Source: a bacterium
Lineage (GTDB): Bacteria > Chloroflexota > Dormibacteria > Aeolococcales > Bog-877
Direction of reading: 5' to 3'
NCBI GenBank assembly: GCA_021802045.1
Contig: JAKABB010000009.1
Coordinates: 1 to 53,319, forward strand
Length of the DNA: 53,319 bases
Shown: piece after piece, positions 41,868-52,361 of the stretch
How the letters are laid out: every line of letters starts with the position of its first letter
Position numbering within the stretch: the stretch's first letter is position 1
Program-made: the position numbers and the translations under genes
The notes under the pieces: model-generated
Databases searched by the model: none
The model's input: the letters and a program-made list of their open reading frames with translations, nothing else
Told to the model about the DNA's origin: nothing

Positions 41868-42821
41868 TCATGCCGATGGCGCCCTCTCCAGCAGCTGGGC
41901 GTAGTAGGGGATGGTCTTCGCGAGGCCCTCTCGCAGGTCGGTGGTGGCCTCCCATCCCAGGACCTCACGCGCCGTGGTGACTTCGGACTTGGTCTCGATC
42001 TTGACTTCCCCGGTGCGCATGGGGAGGTGCTCGATCTGCGACCGACTCCCGGTCAGTTCGATGATGAGCTCGACGACCCGATTCACCGGCGTGGCGATAC
42101 CGGTCCCGATGTCCAGGACCTTGCCGACGACACTGGGGGCGGTGCACTTGAGGATGGCGTCCACCACGTCGTCAATGAAGACGAAGTCCGAGGACTGGGT
42201 GCCGTCGCCGAAGACGGCGATGGGTTCGTTCTTCAGCGCCGCCGTAATGGCGGAGGCGACGAGCTTCTGGCCCTCCTTGGGCCGCAGGGCGTTGGGATTG
42301 AGCACGGACCGCTCCCTGGGACCGTAGCAGTTGGCGATCAGCAGCCCCACCGTGGGCAGGCCGTAGGCGCGATGAAAGAGCTCGGTGAACTGAGTCTGGG
42401 CGATCTTGCTGATGATGTACGGGGTTTGCCACTCCGTCAGCAGTGGACGGGGCGGATGCACGTAGTACTGGACCCCGGCGTCCAGGGCGGCCTGGAGGAC
42501 GTGGAGGGTGCCGATGATGTTGACCTCCACGGTTCGGACCTCTTGCCGGAACCGTGAGCTGGTGCCCATCAGGGCGGCGAAGTGGTAGACGACGTCCGCC
42601 TCCTTGACCAACCCCTCCACCGTCTCCTTGTCCCGAATGTCGCCCCGGACGAACTGCACCTTCGGATTGGCGTTGATGAGCGCGGTGGTCTCCGCGTACA
42701 GGGCGTGCTCCTCGACGTTGTCAAAGAGGACGACCCTCTTGCCCATCGCTGCCAGCCTCTCGGCGACATGCGACATGATGAATCCGGCCCCCCCGGTGAT
42801 CAGCACCCGTTCCTCTGCCAT
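41868..42821 (-). CDS. NAD-dependent epimerase/dehydratase (extended SDR)
   Basis: A 317-residue extended SDR. The cofactor loop reads GGAGFIMSH where most have GGAGFIGSH, so the third Gly is Met. Acidic LFDNVEE follows beta 2, HFAALMG is the beta-4 motif, and catalytic YIISK and a SSDFVFIDDVVDA segment are present. Relatives act on nucleotide sugars (UDP-glucose 4-epimerase, dTDP-glucose dehydratase). ATG 42821 has AGGAG upstream. It follows the MFS gene by 47 nt as the second gene of a LysR-linked operon, so a transport-coupled sugar or sugar-acid pathway is more likely than cell-wall synthesis. Confidence 0.8.
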   Translation of the reverse strand: MAEERVLITGGAGFIMSHVAERLAAMGKRVVLFDNVEEHALYAETTALINANPKVQFVRGDIRDKETVEGLVKEADVVYHFAALMGTSSRFRQEVRTVEVNIIGTLHVLQAALDAGVQYYVHPPRPLLTEWQTPYIISKIAQTQFTELFHRAYGLPTVGLLIANCYGPRERSVLNPNALRPKEGQKLVASAITAALKNEPIAVFGDGTQSSDFVFIDDVVDAILKCTAPSVVGKVLDIGTGIATPVNRVVELIIELTGSRSQIEHLPMRTGEVKIETKSEVTTAREVLGWEATTDLREGLAKTIPYYAQLLERAPSA

Positions 42822-42868
42822 GACCGTCTCCTCGTGGTTGGTTTGCGAATCCGACTTGCCAGGGTTCT

Positions 42869-44218
42869 CTAGACGGTCGCTGGCGCCGCGCCGCCCGTGC
42901 TGACCGGCTGCCGGCGCCCGAAGGACCGCGTCACCCAGGCGGCCACCGCCCCGAGGACGAGGACGACGACCAGACCCAGGAACACCAGGCGCCAGTTCTC
43001 GTGGGTGAGCGTCAGCACCGCGCCGATGACAATGCCCTGCAGCCCGGCCGCGGTGTAGTCGAAGAAGTCGACCAGGCCGTGCGCCGTCCCGACCAGCTTG
43101 CGGCCGCCGATGTCACTGGTGAGGGCGAAGACCGGGCCGGTCGCCCCCCAGGAGAAGAAGCCGGTCACCACCATGATCAGGAACATCGGGAACAACCCGA
43201 TTTGGGTTATGGGGACCAGAGCGATGGTCAGCACCCCGCTGGCCCCGATCAGGAAGAAGATGGCGATCGTCTGCCAACGCTGGGAGGCGAAGAACCGGTC
43301 GGTCAGGTAGCCGGCCACCAGTGGGCCGAACGACATTCCCAGGGGAACGCCGAGGCTGGCCCAGACCACGCTGCTGAGGCTGAGCCCGGTCGTCGACGCG
43401 TAGTAGAGCGGAACCCAGGTGAGTAGCGTGTAGCGGCCAATGTAGCCGATGAAGCCGATCGAGCAGGCGAACCAGGCCACGGGGCGGCGGAGGAGCAGGA
43501 AGTAGGGCCGGAGCCACCGCTTCATGTCCTCATCCGTGATGGCCGCCTCGGTGGCGCGCACATGCTCCAGGGTCTCCACGAAGGGCTCGAGGCCCGCGTC
43601 CTGCGGTCGGTCGCGCACCAGGACGAAGAAGCCGATGGTGGTGACGAGCACGATCAGCAGCGGCCAGCGGAAGGCGGCCTGCCAGCCGAAGCTGGCGGCG
43701 ACCCAGCCGGTGATGACATAGGTCGTCAGGGTGGAGAGGCCGGAGGAGGCCACGAAGAGGCCGTCCGCGAAACCCCGCGTTCGCCCCCGCCACCACTGCG
43801 CCACCAGCCGGTGGCAGGGGATCCAGGCCGAGGCCTGGACGTAGCCGTTGAGGGTGTAGGGGATGTACAGGCTGGGCAGGGAGGTGCCGAACGACGTGAT
43901 CCAGTTCATGACCGTGGTCCCGATGCCCCCGATCAGGACGAACCGGCGGCTGCCGAACCTGTCCACCAGCCGGCCGTTGATCAGCTCGCCCACCGCGTAG
44001 CCCCAGAACATGAGGCCGGCTCCCAGCCCGAGCTCCGCATCGGTGAGATGCAGGCCGGCCTTCATCTCGGGAGCCGCCACCCCCCAGTTCAGGCGCCCAA
44101 GGTAGTAGAAGGAATAGACGGCCGACGCCACGATCAACATGCCCCACTTCCAGCGCGTGAAGCGCGGCGACTCGACCTGCTCGCCGGCGCCCACCCCGGA
44201 GGTCTGCAGACTGCTCAC
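42869..44218 (-). CDS. MFS transporter, organophosphate/sugar-acid type
   Basis: A 449-residue 12-helix MFS carrier. YYLGRLNWGVAAPEMK, then the loop GELINGRLVDRFGSRRFV (MFS signature A), a GWQAAFRWP segment and a central hydrophilic loop (EAAITDEDMKRW), as in GlpT/UhpT and hexuronate carriers. GTG 44218 is chosen because AGGAG lies 7 nt upstream; the longer ATG 44329 would add a charged tail and run over the palindrome at 44269-44286. Divergent from a LysR gene that probably controls it. Confidence 0.85.
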   Translation of the reverse strand: MSSLQTSGVGAGEQVESPRFTRWKWGMLIVASAVYSFYYLGRLNWGVAAPEMKAGLHLTDAELGLGAGLMFWGYAVGELINGRLVDRFGSRRFVLIGGIGTTVMNWITSFGTSLPSLYIPYTLNGYVQASAWIPCHRLVAQWWRGRTRGFADGLFVASSGLSTLTTYVITGWVAASFGWQAAFRWPLLIVLVTTIGFFVLVRDRPQDAGLEPFVETLEHVRATEAAITDEDMKRWLRPYFLLLRRPVAWFACSIGFIGYIGRYTLLTWVPLYYASTTGLSLSSVVWASLGVPLGMSFGPLVAGYLTDRFFASQRWQTIAIFFLIGASGVLTIALVPITQIGLFPMFLIMVVTGFFSWGATGPVFALTSDIGGRKLVGTAHGLVDFFDYTAAGLQGIVIGAVLTLTHENWRLVFLGLVVVLVLGAVAAWVTRSFGRRQPVSTGGAAPATV

Positions 44219-44268
44219 TGCCCGTCTCCTCTCCACTTGCCCCGCTGGCTTGCATTCCAGAGCTTGCC

Positions 44269-44286
44269 TATGGAGCCTGTCCCATA
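44269..44286. promoter_or_regulatory. inverted repeat in MFS/lysR intergenic region
   Basis: TATGG-8-CCATA, an inverted repeat between the divergent MFS and LysR genes; candidate LysR activation site. Confidence 0.4.
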
Positions 44287-44358
44287 AGCTGCCTGGAACG
44301 ACCGCCATGCTGGAGCCTATCCGTGCCAAAGGTCAAGGCGGTTGTTCCTACATCTGTG

Positions 44359-44373
44359 ATAAGGTCCGCTTAT
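44359..44373. promoter_or_regulatory. LysR-type palindrome overlapping the lysR start
   Basis: ATAAG-GTCCG-CTTAT is a perfect inverted repeat of the T-N11-A LysR-box form. Its last two bases are the A and T of the ATG at 44372, so binding would block the gene's own expression. Confidence 0.55.
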
Positions 44374-45364
44374 GGTGTCCCCCAGGGCAGCCCCCGACTC
44401 CAAGGGCGACCACGGGAGGGGCGCTCCCCCACCGGCGAGTCGCGCCCGGGAGCTGGCCGGCTGGCCTCTGGGCGAGCGCGTCACCCTGCGCCAGTTCATG
44501 CTCTTCGCGGCCGTGGCCAAGGCGGGCAGCCTGGCCAAGGCGGCCCGCCTGGTGGGAGTCAGCGAACCGGCTGTCTCCCAGCAGATCAAGGCCCTGAGCG
44601 CCAGCGTCGGGCATCCCCTCATCGAGTACAACGGACGGCGGATGCTCCTCACGGAGGCGGGCGGGATCGTCCACGACTACGCGTCGCGGCTCCTGTCGCT
44701 GGTGGATGAGCTGGGCGAGGTGCTCGACGACCACGGAGGAGCCCGCAGCGGCTCGCTCAAGATCGGCGCCACCAGCAACATCAGCGTCTACTTCCTCCCC
44801 TCGCTCCTGGCTCGCTTCCGGGACGCCCACTCCGGCCTGCGGCCCAGCGTCTCGACGGCGTCACCGCGCCACCTGGAGGAGGAGCTCCTGGCTCGGTCGA
44901 TCGACGTCGCCCTGCTGGAGACCCCGCCGGCCCACCCGGCCCTGGAGGTCATTCCCTGGCGCTCGGAACCCCTTGGGGTGATCGTCTCTCCGGTCCACCC
45001 CTGGGCCACTCGTTCCGATGTCACGCCTGCGGAGCTGACGCAGGTCGGATTCCTCACCGGCGAGCCCGGGTCGGGAACGCAACGGGCCCTCCGGGAGGGC
45101 ATTGGCGACATCGCCGACCACTTCCCGGTGGCACTTCAGCTCGGTGCCACCGAGGCGGTGAAGCGCGGCGTCGAGGCCAATCTGGGCGTGTCCATCGTGA
45201 TGCACCACTGCGTCCGGCAGGAACTGAACACCGGAGCCCTCCGCTGGGTGCCCATCGCTGGCTCCTCCCCCCACAAGACCCTGTGCATCGTCCGCGTCCG
45301 CGGACGGCACCAGTCGACGGCGGTCCGCGCCTTCATCGGCCTGGTCCTGGATTCGGAGCCGTAG
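44372..45364 (+). CDS. LysR-family transcriptional regulator
   Basis: A 330-residue LysR protein. After a ~36-residue Pro/Arg-rich extension comes the winged helix TLRQFMLFAAVAKAGSLAKA and VGVSEPAVSQQIKAL at about 37-75. The effector domain follows (LKIGATSNISVYFLPSLLARF), ending with HCVRQELNTGALRWVPI. The sequence is closest in pattern to CysB/CbbR-like LysRs. It is divergent from the MFS-epimerase operon and probably activates it with a small-molecule inducer, while repressing itself through the palindrome at 44359-44373. A shorter start inside the extension cannot be excluded. Confidence 0.88.
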   Translation: MVSPRAAPDSKGDHGRGAPPPASRARELAGWPLGERVTLRQFMLFAAVAKAGSLAKAARLVGVSEPAVSQQIKALSASVGHPLIEYNGRRMLLTEAGGIVHDYASRLLSLVDELGEVLDDHGGARSGSLKIGATSNISVYFLPSLLARFRDAHSGLRPSVSTASPRHLEEELLARSIDVALLETPPAHPALEVIPWRSEPLGVIVSPVHPWATRSDVTPAELTQVGFLTGEPGSGTQRALREGIGDIADHFPVALQLGATEAVKRGVEANLGVSIVMHHCVRQELNTGALRWVPIAGSSPHKTLCIVRVRGRHQSTAVRAFIGLVLDSEP

Positions 45365-45935
45365 GCACGGACCGCCTGCGGCGTGGCGCCTCGCCATACC
45401 CTGGACCGTTGGCGGACCGCCTCGGGGCCCGCGCCCCGGACGGGCGGTGACGGTGATCGCCGGCCTCACCCCTGGCTGCGGAAGGAGCCCGGCACCGCCG
45501 GCGACGGGGCGGGCCTGAGCGTCGGCGGGCTGGCAGCCGCCCTCGACCACCGGCCTCGCCTGGCCGCTGCCGATGTGATCGCGCCGACGGGCGGCGGCCC
45601 GGTCGCACGCTCCCCTCAAGGCAGGCGGTCGCGCCCAGAGGCCCCCGCTGGGAGCCGATCACCACCGAGGGGTCGGCCACACACGGCCCCGGGGAGGGCA
45701 TCCGCGAGGGCCCGCCAGGGCGCAGCCGCTCCACCCGGGCCGCTCATCGGGGTCAGCGGAGCCCGAGCCCGCAGCCAGACGCCAAGGGACACCACGGCTG
45801 GGATGGCGGTCACCGGCCCGCCTGGCGCCGTCGCCGCGCTCCCCCGACCAAGTGCCGGCGGGCCCTTGGTCGGGGACGACGACCGCCGCCGCCGGGCCTC
45901 CCGGGGTCAGCGGGGGGGCGGCTCCCCCCAGCGGC
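45365..45935. other. gene-poor stretch, no intact gene
   Basis: About 570 nt between the LysR stop and the mmsA-side terminator. Frames open here are Pro/Arg-rich shadows with no motif. Composition is patchy, as expected of degraded DNA, but I recognise no ancestor. Confidence 0.5.
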
Positions 45936-45963
45936 GCCGGGGGCCGGGGCGCCGGCCCCCGGC
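45936..45963 (-). terminator. terminator hairpin after mmsA
   Basis: GCCGGGGGCCGG and CCGGCCCCCGGC form a perfect 12-bp stem with a 4-nt loop, 8 nt beyond the mmsA stop codon on the minus strand. No T-run. Confidence 0.6.
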
Positions 45964-45971
45964 CGGCCCCC

Positions 45972-47468
<1,497 letters not shown>

Positions 47469-47797
47469 GCCACCTCCTCATCCGCGACCACCGCTGCCCC
47501 CATCGTAGGCGGTCACCGGCCACCTCCAGGGTCAGGGCCCCGCGAGCAGGCGGGCGGGTGGCAAGGGCCGGCCGCCGGCTCGGCCTCCAGGGCACTTCCC
47601 TCCGGGACGTGCCCGCTGCGGTCATCGCCACCGGTCCGCGGGACGATGCCGCGGCCACGCCCCCAATCGCCCGGCCCCAGGGCTGGGGGCGCCGATCGCC
47701 GCCCACGGCGCGGCCCCCACCGCCGCGAGGGGCCCGGGGCCGATGCGTCCGCGGAGTGTCCCCAGCGCCGGGGCGGGCCCGGTGGCGCCAGTGGCCT

Positions 47798-48043
47798 CGG
47801 CTGGCACCCGCTCGGACCGCGAGACCCGGCGCCCGGGGGCCAGCACCCGGCCGATCCCGACAGCTCAGGCCATCGCCGCCGCGAGGTAGAGGGCCCCTGC
47901 CCACCGCACCAGCGCCACCCGCCCCGGCAGCAGCCCGGCCAGCACCCCGGCGGCGTCGGCGGTGAGCAGCCGAAGCTGCCGCACCCAGACGCGAGAGTCC
48001 CCAGGTCCGGCGGGAGCGGCGGGGACGCGGTGCCGGCGGGGCC
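47798..48043 (-). pseudogene. decayed duplicate of the NnrS-like gene 3' end
   Basis: This 246-nt stretch aligns without gaps to 50333-50578, the C-terminal end of the membrane-protein gene at 50295-51620, with most bases identical by eye. The minus-strand translation keeps AGVLAGLLPGRVALVRW but meets an in-frame TGA near 47865 and loses the frame's upstream part. Same orientation, about 2.5 kb apart. It is a relic of a tandem duplication or of a recombination involving the IS remnant between the copies. Confidence 0.75.
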
Positions 48044-48213
48044 ACGTCCCGTAGGGTGGTGCGAGGGCGCGGCCGGATCGGGCTGCCCCGGAGAGTGCAT
48101 GAAGAAGGCCACCGCGGGCTGCTTCTGGACCAGCTCTCACACCCATCCGGGAGGCCACGACGCCCCCCCAGCCTGCCACTTGACTGATCAACCCACTCGA
48201 CGGCGCGGACGCG

Positions 48214-48585
48214 GATGTCCTGCGGTGCGTGCGCACACCTGCGCTCGGGGCCCTGACCGCGGCCGAGGCGGCCACCGTGATCGGGGCCGACCGCCACGAG
48301 CGCACCCCCGACCGCCAGGCCCACCGCAACGGCCACCGCCTCCGGACCCTGCCCGGGTGGGCCCGCTGCCGATCGGCATCCCCAGGCGGCGCCAGGGCTC
48401 CCTCACCCCCGCGCTCCTCGAGCCCGGCCCGGGGATCGCGCGGGCCGGTGGGCAGTGATCCGGGAGGCCGGCATCCCCGGGGTCAGCCCCGGAAGGTGGA
48501 CGCCCTGGTCGCCGTCCGCGGCGGGGCCCGGTCTCGAAGAGCGAGGTGAGCCGGATCTGCGGGGACCGCCCAGGCCAGCGTGCGC
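48214..48585 (+). pseudogene. IS256-family (Mutator-type) transposase remnant
   Basis: Three to four frames in succession carry consecutive blocks of an IS256-type transposase N-terminal half. Frame 1 (from 48214) has DVLRCVRTPALGALTAAEAA then GADRHERTPDRQAHRNGH. The next has GPLPIGIPRRRQGSLTPALL and LEPGPGIARAG to 48458. Then VIREAGIPGVSP, and SKSEVSRIC at 48534 in another frame. Order and spacing fit RNGYR, IPKLRxGSYFPxFLEP, VVQEAYVxGVSTR and SKSxVSRI of the family. The DDE catalytic half and terminal repeats are not recognised, so the element is dead. Confidence 0.75.
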
Positions 48586-49083
48586 ACTGGCTCCCGAGCG
48601 CCGCGGCACGGCGCGTGAGGGCGCCCGCCCGGTGAAGCCCGCGCGACCGCCTGCGAGCCACGCCACTCGCCCGGTGAGGCCAAGCCTGCGCCAGGGCAGG
48701 GATCGTCTGCGAGCCTCGGCCGCCCTGCCCGCGTCCCCTACCGGGACCCGCCCGGTCCGGCAGGCCGGCCCGGGCGAGTCGGGCCCGATGACTCACAGCC
48801 ACAGCCGGCCACCTGCAGCGTTCACGACTGTCCAGGCAGCCTCTCCACCGTTCCACCCATGTCCGCCAATGCGGGCCGCCATCGCGGCCTCGCTCCCAGG
48901 GTGCGAGACGGGGGGTCGTCCCCGCCAAGACGAGGGGACGGGGGAACCACCTGCCAGGCGCATTCGATGTCCAGGCAGCCCCCGGCCTGCCCCGGCAGTC
49001 GTGGCCATCGCGGGACGCTGCCCCCCTGGCCGGCCAGGCCCGGCCGCCAGTGGGGAGGGGGTCCCCCTCCCCACACCGGCGGG
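48586..49083. other. gene-free stretch downstream of IS remnant
   Basis: No coding motif recognised. It includes two copies of TGTCCAGGCAGCC (near 48828 and 48968). It may contain further degraded transposon sequence. Confidence 0.45.
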
Positions 49084-49473
49084 TCAGCCGACGAGAGCCT
49101 CCACCTTCTTGGCCAGCTTGCCCTCGATCTCCACGTTCCAGGCCATCTCCGCCACGTCGACGAGCAGGAAGAGCTCGGAGAGCAGCAGGGTCTCCACCGC
49201 GGCGACGCCCAGGTGTTCGACCCACTTGCCGACCCCGGTCCTCACCGTGAAGTCGTCGGGATCGCCCGAGATGAGAACGGAGAGCGCCCTGTCGGCGTCG
49301 ATGATGCCGGCCAGAAAGCCTCCCTTCTTGGCCTGGATCGCGTAGCCATGCGGGCTCGCTGGTGACGACTGGACGGTGAAGCCCTCGGACTTGAAATAGG
49401 CCTCAATCTGGCTCTGGAGCCCGCCCAGATCTGTGTGCTTGCCCTGGAACTGCTGGATCTTCTCTCCGATCAT
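49084..49473 (-). CDS. small protein of unknown function
   Basis: A 129-residue protein, MIGEKIQQFQGKHTDLGGLQ..., ending KLAKKVEALVG. The first ~30 residues look helical. A YAIQAKKGGFLAGIID segment and VLISGDPDDFTVRTGVGKWVEH suggest a beta-rich core, and a final amphipathic helix (NVEIEGKLAKKVEAL) follows ETLLLSELFLLVD. ATG 49473 has AGGAGG 5 nt upstream. Codon use is somewhat less GC-extreme than neighbours. A TACACT -10 candidate lies at 49556-49551 on the minus strand. I do not recognise a family. Intact coding quality in a decayed region suggests it is maintained or recently arrived. Confidence 0.65.
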   Translation of the reverse strand: MIGEKIQQFQGKHTDLGGLQSQIEAYFKSEGFTVQSSPASPHGYAIQAKKGGFLAGIIDADRALSVLISGDPDDFTVRTGVGKWVEHLGVAAVETLLLSELFLLVDVAEMAWNVEIEGKLAKKVEALVG

Positions 49474-49556
49474 GATGCCTCCTGGCTGGGCGCTCGATGC
49501 CACGACCGGGCCTCCGTGACAGACTCCACCCGGCCCCGACCTTCCGCCCGAGTGTA

Positions 49557-50294
49557 GGACTGCCGCCCGCACCCGGCCCCGGTGGAGATGGCTTCACGCC
49601 GGCGCGCTGGCCAGCCGACGGCCGCGTCGATCAGGCCGGGGCCCGACCGGGGCAGACGCGAGCATCACCTCTGACTGCACAACCTCCCTGCGGAGGGGCA
49701 TCGAGGCTGCAGGGCACCCCATCCTGACCGGCAGCCGCGCTGGCCGAGATGGTGGAATCGGTGACCGGCAGACGCCCAGGGCCAGGGCACGGAGGTCCCC
49801 GGCCGAGGCGTCCAGGGGCCTGCCCGGGTGCTGGGCCGGCCAGGGCACGGGCTCCGCCAGAGCCCGCCACCGGCGGCCGTGCCCGGTGCCCGCCAGGAGT
49901 CGGGGGCGACCCCCGGGGCTCGTCGTCACGATCCACCGCCGGGGCGGCCGCGACATCGACCGCCCCGGCCGTGATCGCTGGTGGGGGCCGGGACCGTGCC
50001 GCTGACGGGCGGCGCGCTCGCCCCCGCGCCACCCGCCGGTCGGAGGCCCCCCCCGGTGGTCAGGATGGAACGAGCCGGACCACCCGCCCCGGTGACGATG
50101 ACTGCCACCCCGGCCGCCACCTCGCCGCGCGGGGAGCCGGGAGCCTGGTCCAGCTCCAGGACGGACACCGGTCCGTTGACGGGTCGTGACCCAGCGCGGC
50201 CACCGCCACCGGCCCGGCCTTCCAGGCGGGGGCGGGTCCGGCCAAGGCATCCGGGTGGAGTCACCAGGGCACCGGGGTGCCCCGTCCCGAAGCC
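49557..50294. other. gene-poor stretch, no intact gene
   Basis: About 740 nt between the small gene's promoter area and the NnrS-like stop. Only Pro/Arg/Gly-rich shadow frames are open; no motif, repeat or RNA gene is recognised. Confidence 0.5.
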
Positions 50295-51620
50295 TCACCG
50301 CTCTGCAGGGCCGGCCTCGTGCCGCGCGCCAGCGGCTGGCGCCCGCCCGGACCGCGAGACCGGACGCCCGGGGACCAGCACCCAGCCGATCCCGGCAGCG
50401 CAGGCGACGGCGCCCATGAGGTAGACGACCCCTCCCCACCGCACCAGCGCCACCTGCCCCGCCAGCAGCCCGGCCAGCACCCCGGCGTAACCGGTGGTGA
50501 GCAGACCGAAGCTGGCGGCACCCAGGCGCGGGTTCCACAGGTCCCGCAGGAGAGGCAGAGGGGCGGTGCCGGCGGCGCCGCTGTACCGATGGAGCCAGAC
50601 CAGGAAGGGCACGATCTTGTAGTACCGGCCCACGATGGCGAAGCCGAACCCGCCGACGACGGCGGCGTACCCGTAGGCCACCGTCCAGGCCGGCGGGACG
50701 CGCAGGCCCCAGGCCAGGGTCACCCCCAGCCCCCCGGCCACCAGGATCGAGGCGGCGCTGACCGCCACGTGGACCTGCTCCAGGGTGACGGGGCGCCGGC
50801 GCCGCCGGGCCCAGAGCCGGCCCAGGTCCCCCACGAAGACGGCCACCGAGGCCGCCAGCAGGATGGCGAAGAGGCGCACGCCGGGGACCATGGGACCGGC
50901 GATCAGGCTCACCACCAGCCCCGCCAAGGCCAGGTTCCACAGGCCGAGGTTGGCGAAAGCGAGCCGCCAGCGGGGGCGGTGGGCGAGCGCGAACAGCTCC
51001 ATCAGCTTGTAGGAGACCCCCATCAGGGTGCAGCCCAGCCAGCCCGCCAGCCCGGCCTGGGCGTGGGCCGCCAGCATCGCCGGGGTGATGTCGAACCGCT
51101 GGAACTGCCAGTCCAGGGCCCAGGCGAGCCCGAAGCCGATGGTGACCAGGAGCCAGGCCAGCCCCGCCAGGACGTAGGCGGCCATGGGGTGCCAGATCCG
51201 CACCGAGCGGTAGCTGAGGAGCAGGTTGGCCGCGAAGTGGAGGATGCCGACAGCCGCCGCCGTGCCGAAGGCGGCCACTCCCGGGGTCCAGTTGAAGTAG
51301 AAGCTGGGCACGAAGCCGGCGACCCCGGCGGCGTACAGGTAGAAGTTCCACCGGCCCAGCCGCACGCTGCGGATCTCGGCGCCGAGGGCGACCGGGAGCA
51401 GCTGGTAGAGGGCGCCCATGATCGTCATCGTCACCCAGCCCAGCACCGCCAGGTGGGTCAGCGCGAACACCCGGGGATCGTCGTTGCCCTGGAGCAGCGC
51501 CGTAGCCCCGAGCGGGACGCCCGCGGCCAGGAGGACGAAGGCGACCATGCCGGCCCCGAAGTAGGGCATGGGCAGGCTGAGGGCCGGGGATCGCTGCGGG
51601 CGGATGCTCGGGGCGGGCAT
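50295..51620 (-). CDS. NnrS/heme-copper-oxidase-I-like membrane protein
   Basis: A 441-residue protein with about 12 hydrophobic helices. Conserved His in FALTHLAVLGWVTMTIMGALY, ILHFAANLLL and AAHAQAGLAGWLGCTLMGV sit where the NnrS/cytochrome-oxidase-I-like family places metal or heme ligands. Members accompany nitric-oxide or low-oxygen metabolism genes. ATG 51620 is only 39 nt from the divergent regulator start, and the shared promoter is AT-rich. The operon across carries DUF59, DUF2249 and cupin genes, a set often found with nitrogen-oxide handling; the exact role is inferred. A decayed copy of its 3' end lies at 47798-48043. Confidence 0.7.
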   Translation of the reverse strand: MPAPSIRPQRSPALSLPMPYFGAGMVAFVLLAAGVPLGATALLQGNDDPRVFALTHLAVLGWVTMTIMGALYQLLPVALGAEIRSVRLGRWNFYLYAAGVAGFVPSFYFNWTPGVAAFGTAAAVGILHFAANLLLSYRSVRIWHPMAAYVLAGLAWLLVTIGFGLAWALDWQFQRFDITPAMLAAHAQAGLAGWLGCTLMGVSYKLMELFALAHRPRWRLAFANLGLWNLALAGLVVSLIAGPMVPGVRLFAILLAASVAVFVGDLGRLWARRRRRPVTLEQVHVAVSAASILVAGGLGVTLAWGLRVPPAWTVAYGYAAVVGGFGFAIVGRYYKIVPFLVWLHRYSGAAGTAPLPLLRDLWNPRLGAASFGLLTTGYAGVLAGLLAGQVALVRWGGVVYLMGAVACAAGIGWVLVPGRPVSRSGRAPAAGARHEAGPAER

Positions 51621-51659
51621 TTCGCTATTAGTCTAAGGCTTATCAGCTATAATCGGCCG
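51621..51659. promoter_or_regulatory. AT-rich divergent promoter with TATAAT
   Basis: Only 39 nt separate the two start codons. TATAAT (51648-51653) lies 6 nt before GTG 51660 of the regulator (leaderless layout). TTAGTCTAA (51628-51636) and TTAT-5-ATAA (51640-51652) are inverted repeats, candidate operators covering both promoters. Confidence 0.6.
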
Positions 51660-52361
51660 GTGAGCACCGACGAGCGGGTCGACCCCAGGGCCCACCGGGC
51701 CCTGGCCGGCTGGAGCCGGGTGGCGCTCCTGACCGAGCTGCGCCAGCACGGGCAGCCCCTCAGCGCCCGGGAGCTGGCCGGGCGCACCGGGCTGCACGTC
51801 AACACGGTCCGCTTCCACCTGGAGGTCCTGGCCCAGGCGGGACTGGTGCGGGCCGAGCGGGACCACGGCCCGCACCGCGGCCGCCCGCGCCAGCTGTGGG
51901 CCGCGACCCCGGCGGCGCCGGACCGGGAGGGGGATGGCTACCGGGTCCTGGCCGAGCTGCTCGCCGGCTACCTGCGCTCGTCCGTCCCCGAGCCGGCGGC
52001 GGCGGCGCTGGCGGCCGGCGACCGCTTCGGGGCGGGCCTGGTGCTGGGCCCGCCCGCGCAGGCCGCCCTCTCGGAGACGGAGGCGGTGGACCGGGTGACC
52101 ACCATGCTGGCCGAGCTGGGGTTCGCGCCCCAGGCGGTCCGGGTGGGCGGCGCCTGGCAGGTGCAGCTGCGCCACTGCCCCTTCCTCGACGTGGCCACCG
52201 CCAACACCACCGTGGTCTGCTCGGCCCACCTCGGGCTCCTCCGCGGGGCCCTGCGCGAGATGAGGGCCCCGCTGACGGCCACCCGGCTGGACGCCCTGGT
52301 GGAGCCGACGCTGTGCGTCGCCCACCTCGCCGGGTCCCCGGCGCCGGGGCCGGTGGGATGA
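51660..52361 (+). CDS. winged-helix regulator with cysteine sensor domain
   Basis: A 233-residue regulator. Residues ~15-80 are an ArsR/SufR-type winged helix (SRVALLTELRQHGQPLSARE, LHVNTVRFHLEVLAQAGLV, a RGRPRQLW wing). The C-terminal part has RHCPFLDVA (Cys173), VVCSAHLGLLRG (Cys187) and LCVAHLAG (Cys219) with neighbouring His, a layout close to the Fe-S-binding domain of SufR-like repressors. GTG 51660 is supported by TATAAT 6 nt upstream. It probably senses Fe-S status, NO or oxygen and controls the divergent membrane protein and its own operon. The stop overlaps the DUF59 start (ATGA). Confidence 0.8.
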   Translation: MSTDERVDPRAHRALAGWSRVALLTELRQHGQPLSARELAGRTGLHVNTVRFHLEVLAQAGLVRAERDHGPHRGRPRQLWAATPAAPDREGDGYRVLAELLAGYLRSSVPEPAAAALAAGDRFGAGLVLGPPAQAALSETEAVDRVTTMLAELGFAPQAVRVGGAWQVQLRHCPFLDVATANTTVVCSAHLGLLRGALREMRAPLTATRLDALVEPTLCVAHLAGSPAPGPVG

